Counted from the stretch's first letter, positions 12,213-23,174 are shown. The stretch: 64,000 nt of DNA from Isoetes taiwanensis (GCA_021234155.1 JAJEKV010000003.1:19268386-19332385); one strand, 5' to 3'. The notes: generated from the letters alone by a model not told the origin. A program made the numbers and translations.

Positions 12213-12832
12213 CTCGAGTGAACTTCAACTTTGAACTTGATGCTTTATGGGCTAAAATAGTTGTATTTAGATGTGTTGTCTGAGGAAAATGACAATGTTT
12301 TATGTCAATCAAAATAAACTGAATCAATACAGTAATGGTTGCCAGGTGTTATCAAGCTTTAGCAGCCCTGTCTCTAGAATCTCATACATAATATCGAAAT
12401 AAGTTTTAATCAACTTGATTTGTACATAGATAACATCATACGTCGCTCTATATGATCATGTTCTTGCCATGGTAGGGAAGCATGCACGTTTCTAAATCAC
12501 GATATAGTTACAATTATTTGCCATAGACGTTGCACTTATGTTCAAATATGGAGATATAACTTTGTGTAGACTTATTCGTGGTTATGGAGATATAACTTTG
12601 TTAGACTTATTCGTGGTTATGGATACAACCATGTAGATAATACCAACATTTCATGGATTTCAATAAAGACACTTTGGCAAGACCCATTTAACAAAAGAGA
12701 TTTCAGCGGTGGCATAATAGAACTACTATAGAAATTCAAGATATGAAGTTCATAACTCTTCAAATACCAGACAAACATGGTCAATCTTTCATACTTCTTG
12801 GCCAAGGCTGTAGCTACAATATTCTCACATGA
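12213..12832. other. No gene recognised
   Basis: AT-rich. A short duplicated phrase ggagatataactttgt(g)tagacttattcgtggttatgg occurs twice near 12,548-12,620. Confidence 0.4.
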
Positions 12833-13160
12833 AGAATTCTTAAGAAATCTATTTCTGTGCAGAAGACACCTCTGTAGAGTGGTCACCTTTCAAAGTTTAG
12901 ACCTACCGCATTGCCGCAATAGGAATACATAGCAACATTTTCAAAGAGCCACAGATGTAGGATTCCAAATGAAGAATCCCTAAGAAATCTATTTCTGTGC
13001 AGACACCTTTGTAGAGTGGTTAAAACCAAATGTAGAACCTTCCAAAGTTTAGACCTATCGCATTGCCGCAATAGGAATGCATAGCAACATTTTCAAAGAG
13101 CCACAAATGTAGGACCTACCAACATTTTCAAAGAGCCTATTTCTGTGCAGGATCTTTGTA
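12833..13160. repeat. Tandem duplication, ~140-150 bp unit
   Basis: Two units (about 12,833-12,972 and 12,973-13,120) share aagaaatctatttctgtgca, gcattgccgcaataggaat and gcaacattttcaaagagcca; a partial third follows. Non-coding. Confidence 0.7.
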
Positions 13161-14592
13161 GGGCACTCAAAATAATTATGTCATAAAAACCTTTCAAATT
13201 TTTTGGCTTGTCACATTTCTGCAAGAGGAATGCACATCAACTACAGTCCAAATATTATGTCCTTTATAAGAATCAAACAATCTCATGCAATTAGATATGT
13301 TATAGCTGGACAACACAACACCAGAGCTACCGATCTCCGTTTACATCTGTAACAGCAAGGATGTCCAGTCTTATCTGAAAGTAAAATGCTTTAATCCAAC
13401 CAAAAATTTAAGAAGTATTTGTACAAAAAGCATTATGCTATGATTGGGAAAGGGAAATCTGCTTCTAGCAGGCTTATCTAGCACATTTTCAAAATTTAAA
13501 ACAATTGTGACAACAAAGAAAACAAACTATCTGCACATTCTATATAATACCTATATTTGTCAGATAATATCGCCCTCAAAGCATGAATGCTTTCTTTTCT
13601 AGTTTGAAGGTACACAAAAACTTGCACATCAATCAGAGATATTATTAGACCACATTCAGTGAAAAGAAATGCAGAATATAGATTTCAGAATCACAAAACA
13701 AAAACCAAAAGAAATGTAATGCTAAGGCAGAGCCTTATGAGACAACCATGAAGAAAATCAAAATGAGGAATCGTACCTATAATTATCATGTTTTTTGTCA
13801 AGTCATCTTGCTTGGGCTATTATGGCTCCCCAACATATCCTTCGTTAACACAATGAAAACAATTATTAACATTTGAGGGAGCCTTTTGCAGCTCATAAGT
13901 ATTCAAATACTACAGATGTGTGGAGAGCAAGAAGTGCTGCAATGACTTTTACAGTGAATGGTGAAACTAACAAGTCTGATTTTGCTAAGCGAATGAATTT
14001 ATTTTTTGATTTTCGATATGCAAATTATGTTATTTGCATTATGTTATTTGCAGCCAAACCTGGGGTGCGCTACGTACTTTGGTTTTTTTCTTGGCTGATT
14101 TCCCTATGGTTTTGGGATTTTTGTCGTCTGAACAAAAATCCGATTTTCCAAAAATCACGAACCTTTTTTTGGAGTATGATTCATTTCTGCTTTCCAATGT
14201 TGGGAACGGTCGCTGAAGGCTGGCCGAATTAGGTATGATTGCAGGTGGCGATGGAGGCCTGCATGCTGGCCGGATTAGAAAGTCTGGAATATATGAAAAG
14301 AAGAGATAAGGCAGAGGGTGGACGGTGGATGGCGGACAAAACGTTTTCTTCAAGTTCGTTTTTCAACTGAGATTGGCATATGGAATTTGATTTTGTTTCT
14401 GATTTCGTTCAGATGAACTTTGATTCAAATTTCGTTCTCTTTAAAGTGGTATTGTTGAGCTTCGTTTTTCAAGTGAGATCTTTGCCCTAATCTGTATTTG
14501 TATGAACTTTTGCACAGTCTAGGAGCTAAGTCTGCACTGTCTCGGAGCTTGCACTGAATACAAGCTTTATACAAGAACGTAAGTGTTGGGAT
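13161..14592. other. No gene recognised
   Basis: About 1.4 kb. A 119-residue open frame at 13,873-14,232 has an uneven, partly hydrophobic composition and matches no family I know; I do not call it a gene. Short repeats of a ttcgttttt/gatttcgttc type occur near 14,350-14,470. Confidence 0.4.
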
Positions 14593-14639
14593 ATGTTTGT
14601 TGATAGGATTTCCTTTGCCTTATCCATTTCGAGGCTTCG

Positions 14640-14980
14640 GCGGATGCATTATCCCTTCCTGCTGCAGCTGTGTATAGGATCTGAAGGGGAATTGAAGAGG
14701 GCCATCAAAGTAGTAGATGAATTTGCATCTTTTGTCATCAAAAAGAAAAGGGAAGAATTGACAGGCAATGAATTTACAGGAGAAAACCATGATTTATTGT
14801 CCAGATTTATGGCTTTGGAGGATACCAAGCTTAGTTCTGATGACAAGTGGTTGAGAGATATTATCATCAGTTTTGGAAGAGACAGACGCTCTGTTAGCTT
14901 GGCTTGGTTCTTTTGGCAACTATCTTTAAATTCTCAGTGGAGGAGAATATTTACAAGGAAGTAAATGAGATTGCAAGAGG
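14640..14980 (+). pseudogene. Cytochrome P450 fragment (CYP94/CYP86 clan-like)
   Basis: The frame encodes ELKRAIKVVDEFASFVIKKK, HDLLSRFMAL and KWLRDIIISFGRDRRSVSLA, followed by WFFWQLSLN. This order matches the segment leading into helix I of plant fatty-acid omega-hydroxylases of the CYP86 clan (CYP94 best by feel). In functional P450s helix I carries an (A/G)Gx(D/E)T(T/S) oxygen-activation motif; here it reads GRDRRS with residues missing before it, so the motif is damaged. No heme-binding Cys motif is nearby. A shift near 14,937 continues the frame for a few codons (ENIYKEVNEI). Confidence 0.8.
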
Positions 14981-15066
14981 CCACATTTCTCTAATTTCGT
15001 TTGTGCATGTTGTTATGAACTTTAGCCTATGATAGTTGCTTGCTTATATTATCACATACGGTATGT

Positions 15067-15198
15067 AGGGTCTTGGAAATTCCGAAATTATGTATGGAGA
15101 TAATCCTGCTTCTTGGAGGTTAGTCAGCTCTGGTGCAACTGAGCAGTGGATTGGGAGAGATTTTGCAGACATTTATCTGCAGTCATCTCTATCTCAGT
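15067..15198 (+). pseudogene. PDR-type ABCG transporter exon fragment
   Basis: Preceded by an AG and followed by GTAAGT, one frame reads DNPASWRL then IGRDFADIYLQSSLSQ. This is the conserved stretch after the second nucleotide-binding domain of full-size ABCG (PDR) transporters, which normally reads NPATWMLEV ... DFAEIY ... SSLY. Only one exon-sized piece is present, about 100 bp after the P450 fragment, so this is a displaced fragment. Assignment rests on motif recognition only. Confidence 0.65.
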
Positions 15199-15375
15199 AA
15201 GTTTTAAAAAATATTTATAAAGCATTTGCTTTAATAATGTAAGATTGTACATCTTCTGGCTGCCTCAGCAGAGCACTGCCTTAATGTGAGACAGACTTTG
15301 ATTTTTGCTGTTATAAATATGATATCGATATGACAGCCATGATAATATGAATCTTCTAGGCATATCTTCTGTATG

Positions 15376-15495
15376 AAAATTGCCGGGACCTTCAGATGGG
15401 ATTATCTCTGTTTTGACAGAGATGGTCTACCATAATTCAAGTGCGCTGACAGTTGCCAAGATTTCTGTGGGAAATCAATCTCTTACATTTTCAGG
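15376..15495 (+). other. Exon-like piece of unknown family
   Basis: A short open stretch reads DGIISVLTEMVYHNSSALTV and VGNQSLTFSG, followed by a GTGAGC splice-donor-like site. It looks like captured coding sequence, but I do not recognise the family. Confidence 0.3.
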
Positions 15496-15596
15496 TGAGC
15501 GTTTAAATACGTATTATTTAGGTATTTTGTGTTATAGTCTGGCACAAGTCATTTATCTTTGGTTTCATGTTTCATTCTTAATGGCCATGATGTCGT

Positions 15597-15960
15597 CCCA
15601 ATTCAGGAAAATGCACAGTGTATTTCACAAGTATGGATGCTTTGCTGGGTTTATGCTTTAGACATGCCAAGCTGGTTGCTTTCTAGCTTCTCCATTGAGG
15701 ATTGTTAGTATGTCAGCAAGCAGGAGTTGCTTTTATGTTAGAAGACCCTTCCAGGTGGCAGAATAGAAACACGGATAGTGTGATGGCTAATATTTGACTC
15801 TACATTTTGTGAAAGTTTAGCCAAAGGCAAGAAACCATGATGGAGAAAAATCATTTAGGTTAGTTAAGTGTTAGAAACTTCTAGCTCGAAAGTAGTTTAG
15901 CTAAACCTATTGGCTATATTAAAAATATAGGAGTAGTAATTTATTCCATGCTGGGATGCT
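15597..15960. other. Non-coding; diverged MITE copy
   Basis: No gene. The part at 15,810-15,960 resembles the ~300 bp repeat at 16,912-17,515 and ends with the same agtaatttattcca motif. The equivalent in unit 2 is 38,627-38,990. Confidence 0.45.
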
Positions 15961-15999
15961 GCTCTCCGTGATTAATTTCAAAGAGGACTCCGGGAGGAT

Positions 16000-16470
16000 G
16001 TCAAAGATATGTCGCTATCTATGGAGGACCTTAAGACTCTAGAAGAAGCCATCAGATTTGCAGTTCACTGTGATAATCAGCTCTTCGAACGTAGGCAAAA
16101 GGCATAGTCAGGTCACTCCAATTCCAGGAGTGCCTACCCCAGTCTCATCTATAGAATCCAGCAGGTCCAGGCCTGAGCCCATATAGATTGACTATGCGGT
16201 TCGAGGGCCCTTGTCTATTGCCAAGGAGCAGCGTCGAGAGAGGCGAATCTTTGCCGCTACTTGGAGGAACTTGTCATTGCTCATGGATGCCTTATGAAGC
16301 GCCCAAATTACTCGAAAAACTTCGGGGGCTGGTCCGAGTAGTAGGAGTCTCTCGTCGGCTGGCCGCCATTTCTCAGACTCCTTCCATACTTCATTATAGG
16401 TTTATTCCATGGGATAAGATCCGTAAGGAATTTTGTATCTCCATATCATTAGAGTCAGAGTTTGGAAGGT
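16000..16470 (+). pseudogene. gag remnant of the Tf1/sushi-type element
   Basis: MEDLKTLEEAIRFAVHCDNQ then LFERRQKA at about 16,020-16,107 match the end of the capsid region that precedes the zinc knuckle in such gag proteins. A degraded knuckle follows in another frame (CHC around 16,262-16,280). The N-terminal two thirds of gag are not recognisable. Confidence 0.6.
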
Positions 16471-16472
16471 AG

Positions 16473-16800
16473 GAAGCATTGGCACAACTTGATAGTGGTA
16501 CAAATGCTTGCTTTATGGATAGTACATTCGCTACTGAGCACGCCATCCCTAGAAGCAAGGTTGAGCATTCTAGTTTTGTCGGTGTGATTGATGGACGTGA
16601 GATCTTCTCGAGCACAGTCACAAAATGTACTGCACCTCTTCAGGTTTTGTTCGAGGGAGCTTCTTGTAGCATTTCTTTCAATCTCATCGCTAGCCTACAT
16701 GTGCCAATAGTCTTGGGTCTGCCCTGGCTCGAGCTACATAATCCATAGATTGATTGGTGTACTAGATCTTTTCAGTTTGTTGGTTCTGGCCCTAGTTCTA
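16473..16800 (+). pseudogene. Retropepsin domain remnant (Tf1/sushi type)
   Basis: AQLDSGTNACFMDSTFATEH contains the DSG active-site triad, so the catalytic Asp is still present. The domain ends with VLGLPWLELHNP, a stop, then IDW. Both flanking stops (16,470-16,472 and 16,746-16,748) are TAG where related proteins can carry Gln. Retropepsins of this type cleave the Gag-Pol polyprotein as dimers. Confidence 0.75.
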
Positions 16801-16911
16801 GTTCATTTGCAGTTCAGGCCTCTGCGCCAACATCTATTTCAGTCTGTGCAGTATCATGTGCTCCTGATTTTGTTCTTGCTGATATTCCAGTTTCTGTTTT
16901 TGCTCCATGCC

Positions 16912-17515
16912 TTCATGGAATAATTTAAGGGCTAAACTTAGCTATTTGGCGATTTTTTAGCGTATTTTCGAATTTTTTTTGCTAAAGTAAATGGGAAAAA
17001 TTGAGAAAAAAATAATAATTTTAGCTTAACTTTTTTCGTGTCCGCACCAACCTTCGATCTCTTTAGCCAAATGCTAGAAAGTATGGGAGTAAAAATTTGT
17101 ATTGTTTAACTAAACCGTAGAAACTTAGAAACTTTTCGAGTGAATTTCGGACTAGTTTAGCTCACATCATTCTAGTTTATAAAAAATATATGATTAGTAA
17201 TTTATTTTCCAGCATCTATGGAATAATTTGAGGCCTAAACTTAGCTAGCTGGCATTTTTAGAATGTTTTTATAAAAAAAAAAAATGACTAAAGTAAATGA
17301 AAACAATTGAAAAAAGGTATAGTAATTTCAGCTTAATGTTTTTCATTGACCACACCACAAAAATTTTTGTGATGAATTTTGGGTTAGTTTAGCCAAACGC
17401 TAGAAAGTGTGTAGAGTTTAGCTAAATTACAAAAAGTTTTGGGATTAATCTCGGGCAAGTTTAGCTAAAGCCCTTATGGCTAATAAGAATTATGCGATTA
17501 GTAATTTATTCCGTG
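16912..17515. mobile_element. MITE-like doublet interrupting the Tf1/sushi-type element
   Basis: Two tandem ~300 bp units (about 16,914-17,216 and 17,217-17,515) each start atggaataattt and end near taatttatt(t)tcc, giving terminal inverted repeats of ~10 bp. They share tttagccaaa(t/c)gctagaaagt and ctaaagtaaatg. The insertion is bordered by atgcctt on both sides, a possible target duplication. Non-coding. Confidence 0.55.
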
Positions 17516-17724
17516 CATGCCTTGATTCGGCTTATGTCTCTGTTCTAATGCATGTCCTCGATTCTGACCATATTCTAGATGATGCCCAGCTCAGTTCCTC
17601 TAGTTCCCGCTTCTGCTCTTGCTCTTCTTCCTCCTCTTGATCTTGCTCCCATTTAGATTCCTGTTTCTGTGGAAGCTTCTTCACGTCCTCTTTACATCTT
17701 GGCTCAGCATCATTTTCTTGACAA

Positions 17725-18740
17725 ATGCGATCGAACTATGATTGTTTTGAGATTCGAAATGGACTTCTGTTCCACGATGGACTTTCATGTGTCCCAGATG
17801 GTGCTTTCCGACTTCGAATTCTCCAGGCTTGTCATGGCTCGCCTATGGCTGGACATTTTGGAGTAGGCAAGACACTTGAACTTATTAGTCGAGAGTATTG
17901 GTGGTCGAGGCTTCGTCATTCTGTCAAAGTGTTTATTCGATCCTATGATATCTGCTAGCGAAGGTTCTAAGGCATCTTCCTTATGGTCTTCTTTTAGCCA
18001 CTTTGCACATTCCGGATAGACCTTGGAAGTGTATTTCTGTAGACTTTATTCTGGAACTGCCACTCCTTGGGGTCATAATGCCATCATTTGTTGATCGTTT
18101 CTCTAAGATGGCTCATTTTATTCCCTGCAATGTCATCATCAATGAAGAAACATCTGATCTTTTCCTTCGTGAAGTAGTCAGACTTCATGGACTACCAGAC
18201 TCTATTATCAGTGATCATGGATCCCAATTTGTCGCAGGATTTTGAAAGCGGCTTTGGAATTATTGCATATTGACTATTCACTGGCATCTGGTCATCATCC
18301 AGAAAGTAATGGGCAAGTGGAACACACTAACCAGATTTTGGAACAAGATTTAAGGTGCTATATCAGTTATCAGTAGGATGATTGGGAGGATTATCTTTTA
18401 GTAGCAGAATTTGCCTATAATAACTCAGTACATATTTCTATTGGCCAGACTCCATTCTTTCTAAACTCTGGCCAGCATCCTCTTTGGTTCTTTAGTATTG
18501 CTGGCAGTGATCTGTCTCGACTTAAGAAACTCCAGGCTCTTCGATAAAATCTTCAGCACCATCTGCTCGAAGCACAGGAGCGCTATTGGCATTATGCCGA
18601 TTTACATCGGCAGGAAGCTCCTACATTTCATGTTGGTAACCTTGTCTGAATTCTTTGTGGGGACCTCCCTACCTCACGTCCCTGCAACGAGCTTGACTAT
18701 CGTCGCCTTGGTCCTTACCATATTCAACCCAGATTATTGA
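17725..18740 (+). pseudogene. Integrase remnant of the Tf1/sushi-type element
   Basis: The zinc-binding domain reads CHGSPMAGHFGVGKTLELIS then EYWWSRLRHSVKVFIRSYDIC (two segments of the HHCC finger). The catalytic core follows: VDFILELPL, VRLHGLPDSIISDHGSQF and, after a TGA where Trp would fit, SSGHHPESNGQVEHTNQILE. D, D and E of the DDE triad are visible in order. Stops at 17,956-17,958 and 18,374-18,376 are TAG at likely Gln codons. A C-terminal part follows in shifted frames up to about 18,740. Confidence 0.8.
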
Positions 18741-18779
18741 TGTGGCATTCTAGCTCGAGCTCCCTCATACAGTTCCTCT

Positions 18780-19085
18780 CCATCTAGTATTTCATGTTTC
18801 GCTATTGGAGCCCTACACAGTTAATCCTTTCCCGGATCACATTCCTCTGCTGCCACCACCAGTGGAGATTGATGATCATGAGGAGTTCGATGTTCGAGAG
18901 ATTTTGGACTCCAAGTTTCTGTATCGACGATTGTATTACTTTGTCGATTGGGAAATAGAACCTTGGAGTCTGCCAAGAATCTGACTAATGCTCCTGATAA
19001 AATTGCAGAGTTTCACTGACTCTCGAATAAGCCAAGTTCGAGTACTCTGGCTCCAACTCTGAGGACTTATCACCGTCGTAGGAGG
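18780..19085 (+). pseudogene. Chromodomain remnant of the Tf1/sushi-type element
   Basis: VEPYTVNPFPDHIPLLPPPV is followed by FDVREILDSKFLYRRLYYFV and DWEIEPWSL; a shift then gives NAPDKIAEFH-like sequence. This matches the chromodomain at the integrase C-terminus of chromoviruses, which recognises histone tails and guides integration. It is frameshifted here. Confidence 0.7.
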
Positions 19086-19092
19086 CGGATAT

Positions 19093-19161
19093 TGTGATGA
19101 CCATACGGGTATTAATACCATACGAGTATTCTACTCATATGTGCAACATATGGTCATCACA
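19093..19161. repeat. 69 bp palindrome-ended block (possible LTR start)
   Basis: TGTGATGACCATA at the left and its exact reverse complement TATGGTCATCACA at the right, directly behind the chromodomain. It begins TG and ends CA, so it could be the start of the 3' LTR of the Tf1/sushi-type element, or an independent small inverted repeat. The copy in unit 2 is 42,119-42,187. Confidence 0.5.
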
Positions 19162-19560
19162 CGTGTGCAAAAAGATAGTTCTAGAAGGTAGATTTGAAAT
19201 CGCAATCTTCTAGTTGCGAGTCATCCAACTTTACCAAATGTGCTACCAATACTTATTGAAGACTTCCTTCACACCTTCTTCATATGCATGGCTGATTTCG
19301 TAAGGGCCTAGAATATTCTAAAACCTACATGCATGCGCTAACTTGGTATGATCTCATCCATTGGAGTGGCACGGTCCTAGCCGTTAGCCTAGATATATAT
19401 AGGGGCACCTTTTTCTTATCAAACTATTCTAGTTCAACACCAGTCTTGAGCCTTCTAGGCATCTCTATCAATTCTTGGTTGCCTTTGAGCCATTGTATTC
19501 TTATTTCTTCATCATATATCGGACTTTTTACCAATCTTGGCGTATTTCTTTCATATTCTT
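19162..19560. other. Probable 3' LTR body, non-coding
   Basis: Contains a TATA-like agatatatataggg near 19,388-19,402, consistent with an LTR promoter, but no matching 5' LTR was found. Equivalent in unit 2: 42,188-42,590. Confidence 0.35.
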
Positions 19561-20760
19561 CGCGTATTTTCCTTGTTTTCGCGTAGCTTCGTGACAGTTT
19601 CCGTCTCATAGTACTGAATTAAACGATTTTAACAAGATAGCAGCATTTCCATCACCTCATCACCCGCCCATTTGAATATTTCAGCTATAAGAACGTCCGC
19701 ATAGCTTTATTATTAGACAACTTTTGTAAACCACAATGTACATCATCCAAAGTGAATAAAATATATTCTCTATCATACCTACCATCCGTGCATGATTCAT
19801 TCTGATTTGAAATGTGGTACAATTTTTGTATTTGCTCAAAAAGGGCTGCAACATTCAATGTAGCCCCAACATTTTGATATGGCTTTAACCTGTCCCAAAT
19901 TTTTTTTTTTGGATGCTTTAGAAGGTCCATTACCATTTCCTGATGCTTTTTATGTAGATGTGCCCTTTTCTTTCTCTTATTCAAATTGACATATTTTTTC
20001 CTTTCTTTAATTTTTGCATTTAAACCTCAGCCTTTGTTCTCTACATGCTTGGTCAAACCATCCATTGCATGATAATCCCTTCCTTTGCCTATGTGAGCTA
20101 AAGCACATGGCTATTGTATCAATTACCAAATGTGTCAAAATGTCACTAATCTCAAATGCTGCGTGTGGCCATGATATCAATGAAACTTTTTCCTCACAAA
20201 ATTCCTTAAAAGGAATGTTCTTATCATATCTGAATTTCTATCTGACTAATTATAGCTATTTGTTTTTGTGTTGTGCGTCCATTAAAATCACCTTGCAAAA
20301 GCACATCACCTGTGGAACCAAACGCTGGAATATCTTGTTCCAAAAAAGAAACGGGATCATCACTATCTAAATTATCAGCACTGTACACATGAGATTCTCT
20401 TGGTTTTTTAGATTGTCCTGGTATTTCAATCGAAATATATTGAAGTGACACTATTTTATCCAAGACTGTCGTTAAATGTGTAAATTCATATCTAACATAG
20501 TAAGCAATGCCACCAAAAACATTTAAGCCTCCACTTTTTTTATTCCATACTGATACACCATTTCAGACCCCATAATGTCAGGAAGCCCTACCTCTTCATT
20601 TTCGCACGTCTCTAGAAAGAATATTATATCTACATTATTTAAAATGTCTCCCATAGTTCTATGCAACTGCATTTTCCACATTCCTTTTATTCCACAACAA
20701 CATGTTGCTTCCTCAAAAATGCTTTATAATCATTCTTCTTGCGCCTTTTAATTTCTGAAG
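19561..20760 (-). pseudogene. Non-LTR retrotransposon fragment (endonuclease and RT start)
   Basis: On the minus strand an AP-endonuclease domain runs from about 20,740: DIIFFLETCENEEVGLPDI (catalytic Glu), GGIAYYVRYEFTH and LLQGDFNGRT. A linker follows (19,984-19,685) ending in GLQKLSNNKA, the first motif of the LINE reverse transcriptase, then AEIFKWAGDEVMEMLL in a shifted frame. The rest of the RT is missing. Frames are broken several times. It is oriented opposite to the LINE at 33,928 and is a different family. Confidence 0.75.
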
Positions 20761-20817
20761 TTTCTATTTGTACTCAATATATTGTTCCCTCGTCAGATCA
20801 TCATTATTCCATACCTT

Positions 20818-21250
20818 TGCTCCACTTTCTCTCTCTAGCTTCTAGCGCCTCGCTTCACTTTCGCCTCGCTCCACTTTCTCTCTCTAGCACCTGGGCCCTC
20901 CTTCTCTCTCTAATCCTCCTTCTCCACCTTATGGTCTCTCTAGCCCTACCAACCCCCTAGCGACCTTATGGTCTCGCGCCTTGCCCCACTTTCTCTCTCT
21001 AGCATCTGGGCCCTTCTTCTCTCTCTAACCCTCCTTCTCCACCTTATGATCTCTCTAGCCCTACCAACTCCCTAGCCACCTTATGGTCTCCCTAGCCTTG
21101 CACCACACTTTCTAGCTACCTAGGTGTCTCTCTAATGCTTCACCACTTTCTCCCTCTGACTAACCACCTTATGTTCTCCCTAGCCTTGCACCACACTTTC
21201 TAGCTACCTAGGTGTCTCTCTAATGCTTCACCACTTTCTCCCTCTGACTA
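20818..21250. repeat. Pyrimidine-rich tandem repeat
   Basis: Imperfect units built on ccaccttatggtctc, tttctctctctagc and ctccttctccacc. A ~90 bp unit with ccttgcaccacactttctag is duplicated at about 21,076-21,165 and 21,167-21,250. Equivalent in unit 2: 43,844-44,275. No coding meaning. Confidence 0.8.
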
Positions 21251-21623
21251 AGACGACTCATGGCGCGACAATAGCATGTGCCAACTTCTAGCCTACTCAA
21301 AATATGCAGGGTCAGTCGTCTTCTGCTTCTTGCTTGTGTCCAATCCCATTCCAACATATTCCAAAAGCTTATTCGAGCAAAGCCCACCCCCAAAAAATTC
21401 CGACAAGTGGCGAAATCGACCCCCCACAAGGTCAAACCCCCTGTGCCAACCCAGGGAGGGCATGCATGTTTTGTTTTCTAAGCATTTCTCAATTCTTAAT
21501 AGCCTTCTAGCCCTCTAATCCCCTTCCATATCATACCACCTCCTGGCCACTTCTGAGCCCCTGCCCCCAGACCCCCATTTAGAGGGAGATATTCCCCAGC
21601 CCCCAGCCCACAGGAGAACCGGG
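21251..21623. other. Flank of the chromovirus insertion, unrecognised
   Basis: No gene seen. Its last bases form the left target duplication of the chromovirus (ACCAG, clearly visible in unit 2 at 44,648-44,652 and garbled here). Confidence 0.4.
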
Positions 21624-23174
21624 CAGGACGTTCCAAAGATAGTATACGGTCCCAGGACACATCTTGCATCTTGCCACACGCGTGTACACGCCATCCCGAT
21701 TGACGTGTACGCCCAGGTAGCACCCTAGGGGGCAACTTGCAAGTGTGTGCACACTTAATTATGTGCACATTTATCCATGTGTACACATTTATCCACGTGT
21801 ACACTTAGGCCACCTAACTAATAAAGGCATGTGGGCCACACCCATTTGTCCCACATGCTCAAGGGAGAAATAGGAAGCCCTAACCCTAACCCTTAGTCTA
21901 TATAAGTATAGGAAACCCTAACTTTCCATTTTCGTCCACAGCCTTCTAGGGCTCCATTTTGCTTGCTCCAAGAGCCAATCTCGTCTTTCAAAGTCTGCCT
22001 GAGCAGTCTAGCTCATCAGCTTAACTTTCTAGCTTCATCTTCTAGCAGTTCTGCAGCATGGTCGAGTTCAGAGCAGGAGGAGCAAGCCAGGGATCAGGTA
22101 TTTTGTCAATTCAATAGTCTAATCCGCCTCCCAGACATAGAATAAGTAGGTTTAGCCTATTAAATTGTCCATAGCAACCATCTAGATCTCTAGATACCCA
22201 GCCATAACTAAAGAACCTAACTCTGTGATTTAGATTAAATCTCATTCTTTAGTTCTTCTATGATATGTATGTGATGATGATCTCTGTGGACTCATTGTAT
22301 TGGGAAGGGGGGTAGAGGCCTTAGAAGCCTAGTAGTTGATGCTCCTAGCTAGCCCTCTTTAATGCACTATTAAATTCGGCCCTGGTTGTGGGTGAAGGGA
22401 CCAGACTGGCTTACAAGGAGGTTCATGTCCTGACTCATGATCATGTCCCTCTGGTAGTAAAGCCTATCGGGGATTATTGTGGACTAGACGTAATGCTCTG
22501 CCACTGCGTGTGGGCTTTGCATGGGTTCGACACTCTTGGGGTGGTGGACACCTTCCATGGAGTTCAGTCGAGTACGGGGCAGTGGCCCTCTAGTCGCCTT
22601 GAGTCAGCATGCCAACCTCTGGTGGGAGCAATCCCTACCTGCCCCATCGGAACTGGGAAGATGAAACCCAGGAATAGCCCCTTCGGCTATGCATCCGGCG
22701 GGCTACAGTCAAGTCCCAAAACTTTTCAACCTACTCTGCAAAGTGTGCACAGGAGGGGCAGATGGAGTGGACTACCCTAAGCCATGTTCTTATGCCAGCC
22801 AAATCCATTGCCATGAATTCTGTCTGCTATGACTTCTGGAGACTCAAACCGTCAGTCATCCCCTTTGAGTCTGAGCCTTGGGTAGGATCTCCATATGTGA
22901 TGTACTGATCGTTGTCTATGCAGATATGTGGTGAGCCATCCTTCGTGATGGTCATGCGATGTTGATATTGTATACTGACATGTATGTTTATGCTTCCGCA
23001 GCTAGGCAGGCCCTGAAGGAAGACAGGGTAAAATGACCCCTTCATTCTTCCCACTGGAACTCACTGAGGTTGCAGTGACACGTGGAGGGCCTTGTATCAG
23101 CATGGAGATGGTATGGGGGATGAACTCCTGTTTGTATACGGTGAGTGCACCGTATATGAGTAGGGGACGTCACA
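21624..23174 (+). repeat. 5' LTR of the H3-carrying chromovirus, unit 1
   Basis: The LTR carries a promoter-like block at about 21,876-21,925: ccctaaccctaaccc, then a TATA box (ctatataagta) and AAACCCTAA, a telo-box-like motif frequent in plant promoters. The right end ACGTCACA is the exact inverse of the left end TGTGACGT seen in unit 2. Here the first bases read CAGGACG, which looks like a consensus error. Confidence 0.9.

Larger units (their letters stand above)
15961..19161 (+). mobile_element. Tf1/sushi-type chromovirus remnant, unit 1
   Basis: A Ty3/gypsy element recognisable from gag, protease, integrase and chromodomain pieces in the expected order. Reverse transcriptase and RNase H, which should lie between protease and integrase (about 1.2 kb), are absent; a two-unit MITE-like insertion occupies that place. 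The protease has the LGLPWLELHNP signature typical of Tf1/sushi-like elements of fungi and vertebrates, rather than the ILGMDWL form common in seed-plant chromoviruses. Every domain is broken by stops, several of them TAG at expected Gln positions. It is a dead remnant. Confidence 0.8.

Noticed and set aside
13873-14232. 119-residue open frame with hydrophobic stretch
   Set aside because: Composition is AT-driven, with Phe/Trp clusters from T-rich DNA; no family features.
22388-22780. LTR-internal frame beginning near GTRLAYKEVHVLTHDHVPLV, present in several LTRs
   Set aside because: Length and frame change between the four LTRs without sign of constraint, and no domain is recognisable; similarity is explained by LTR homology.
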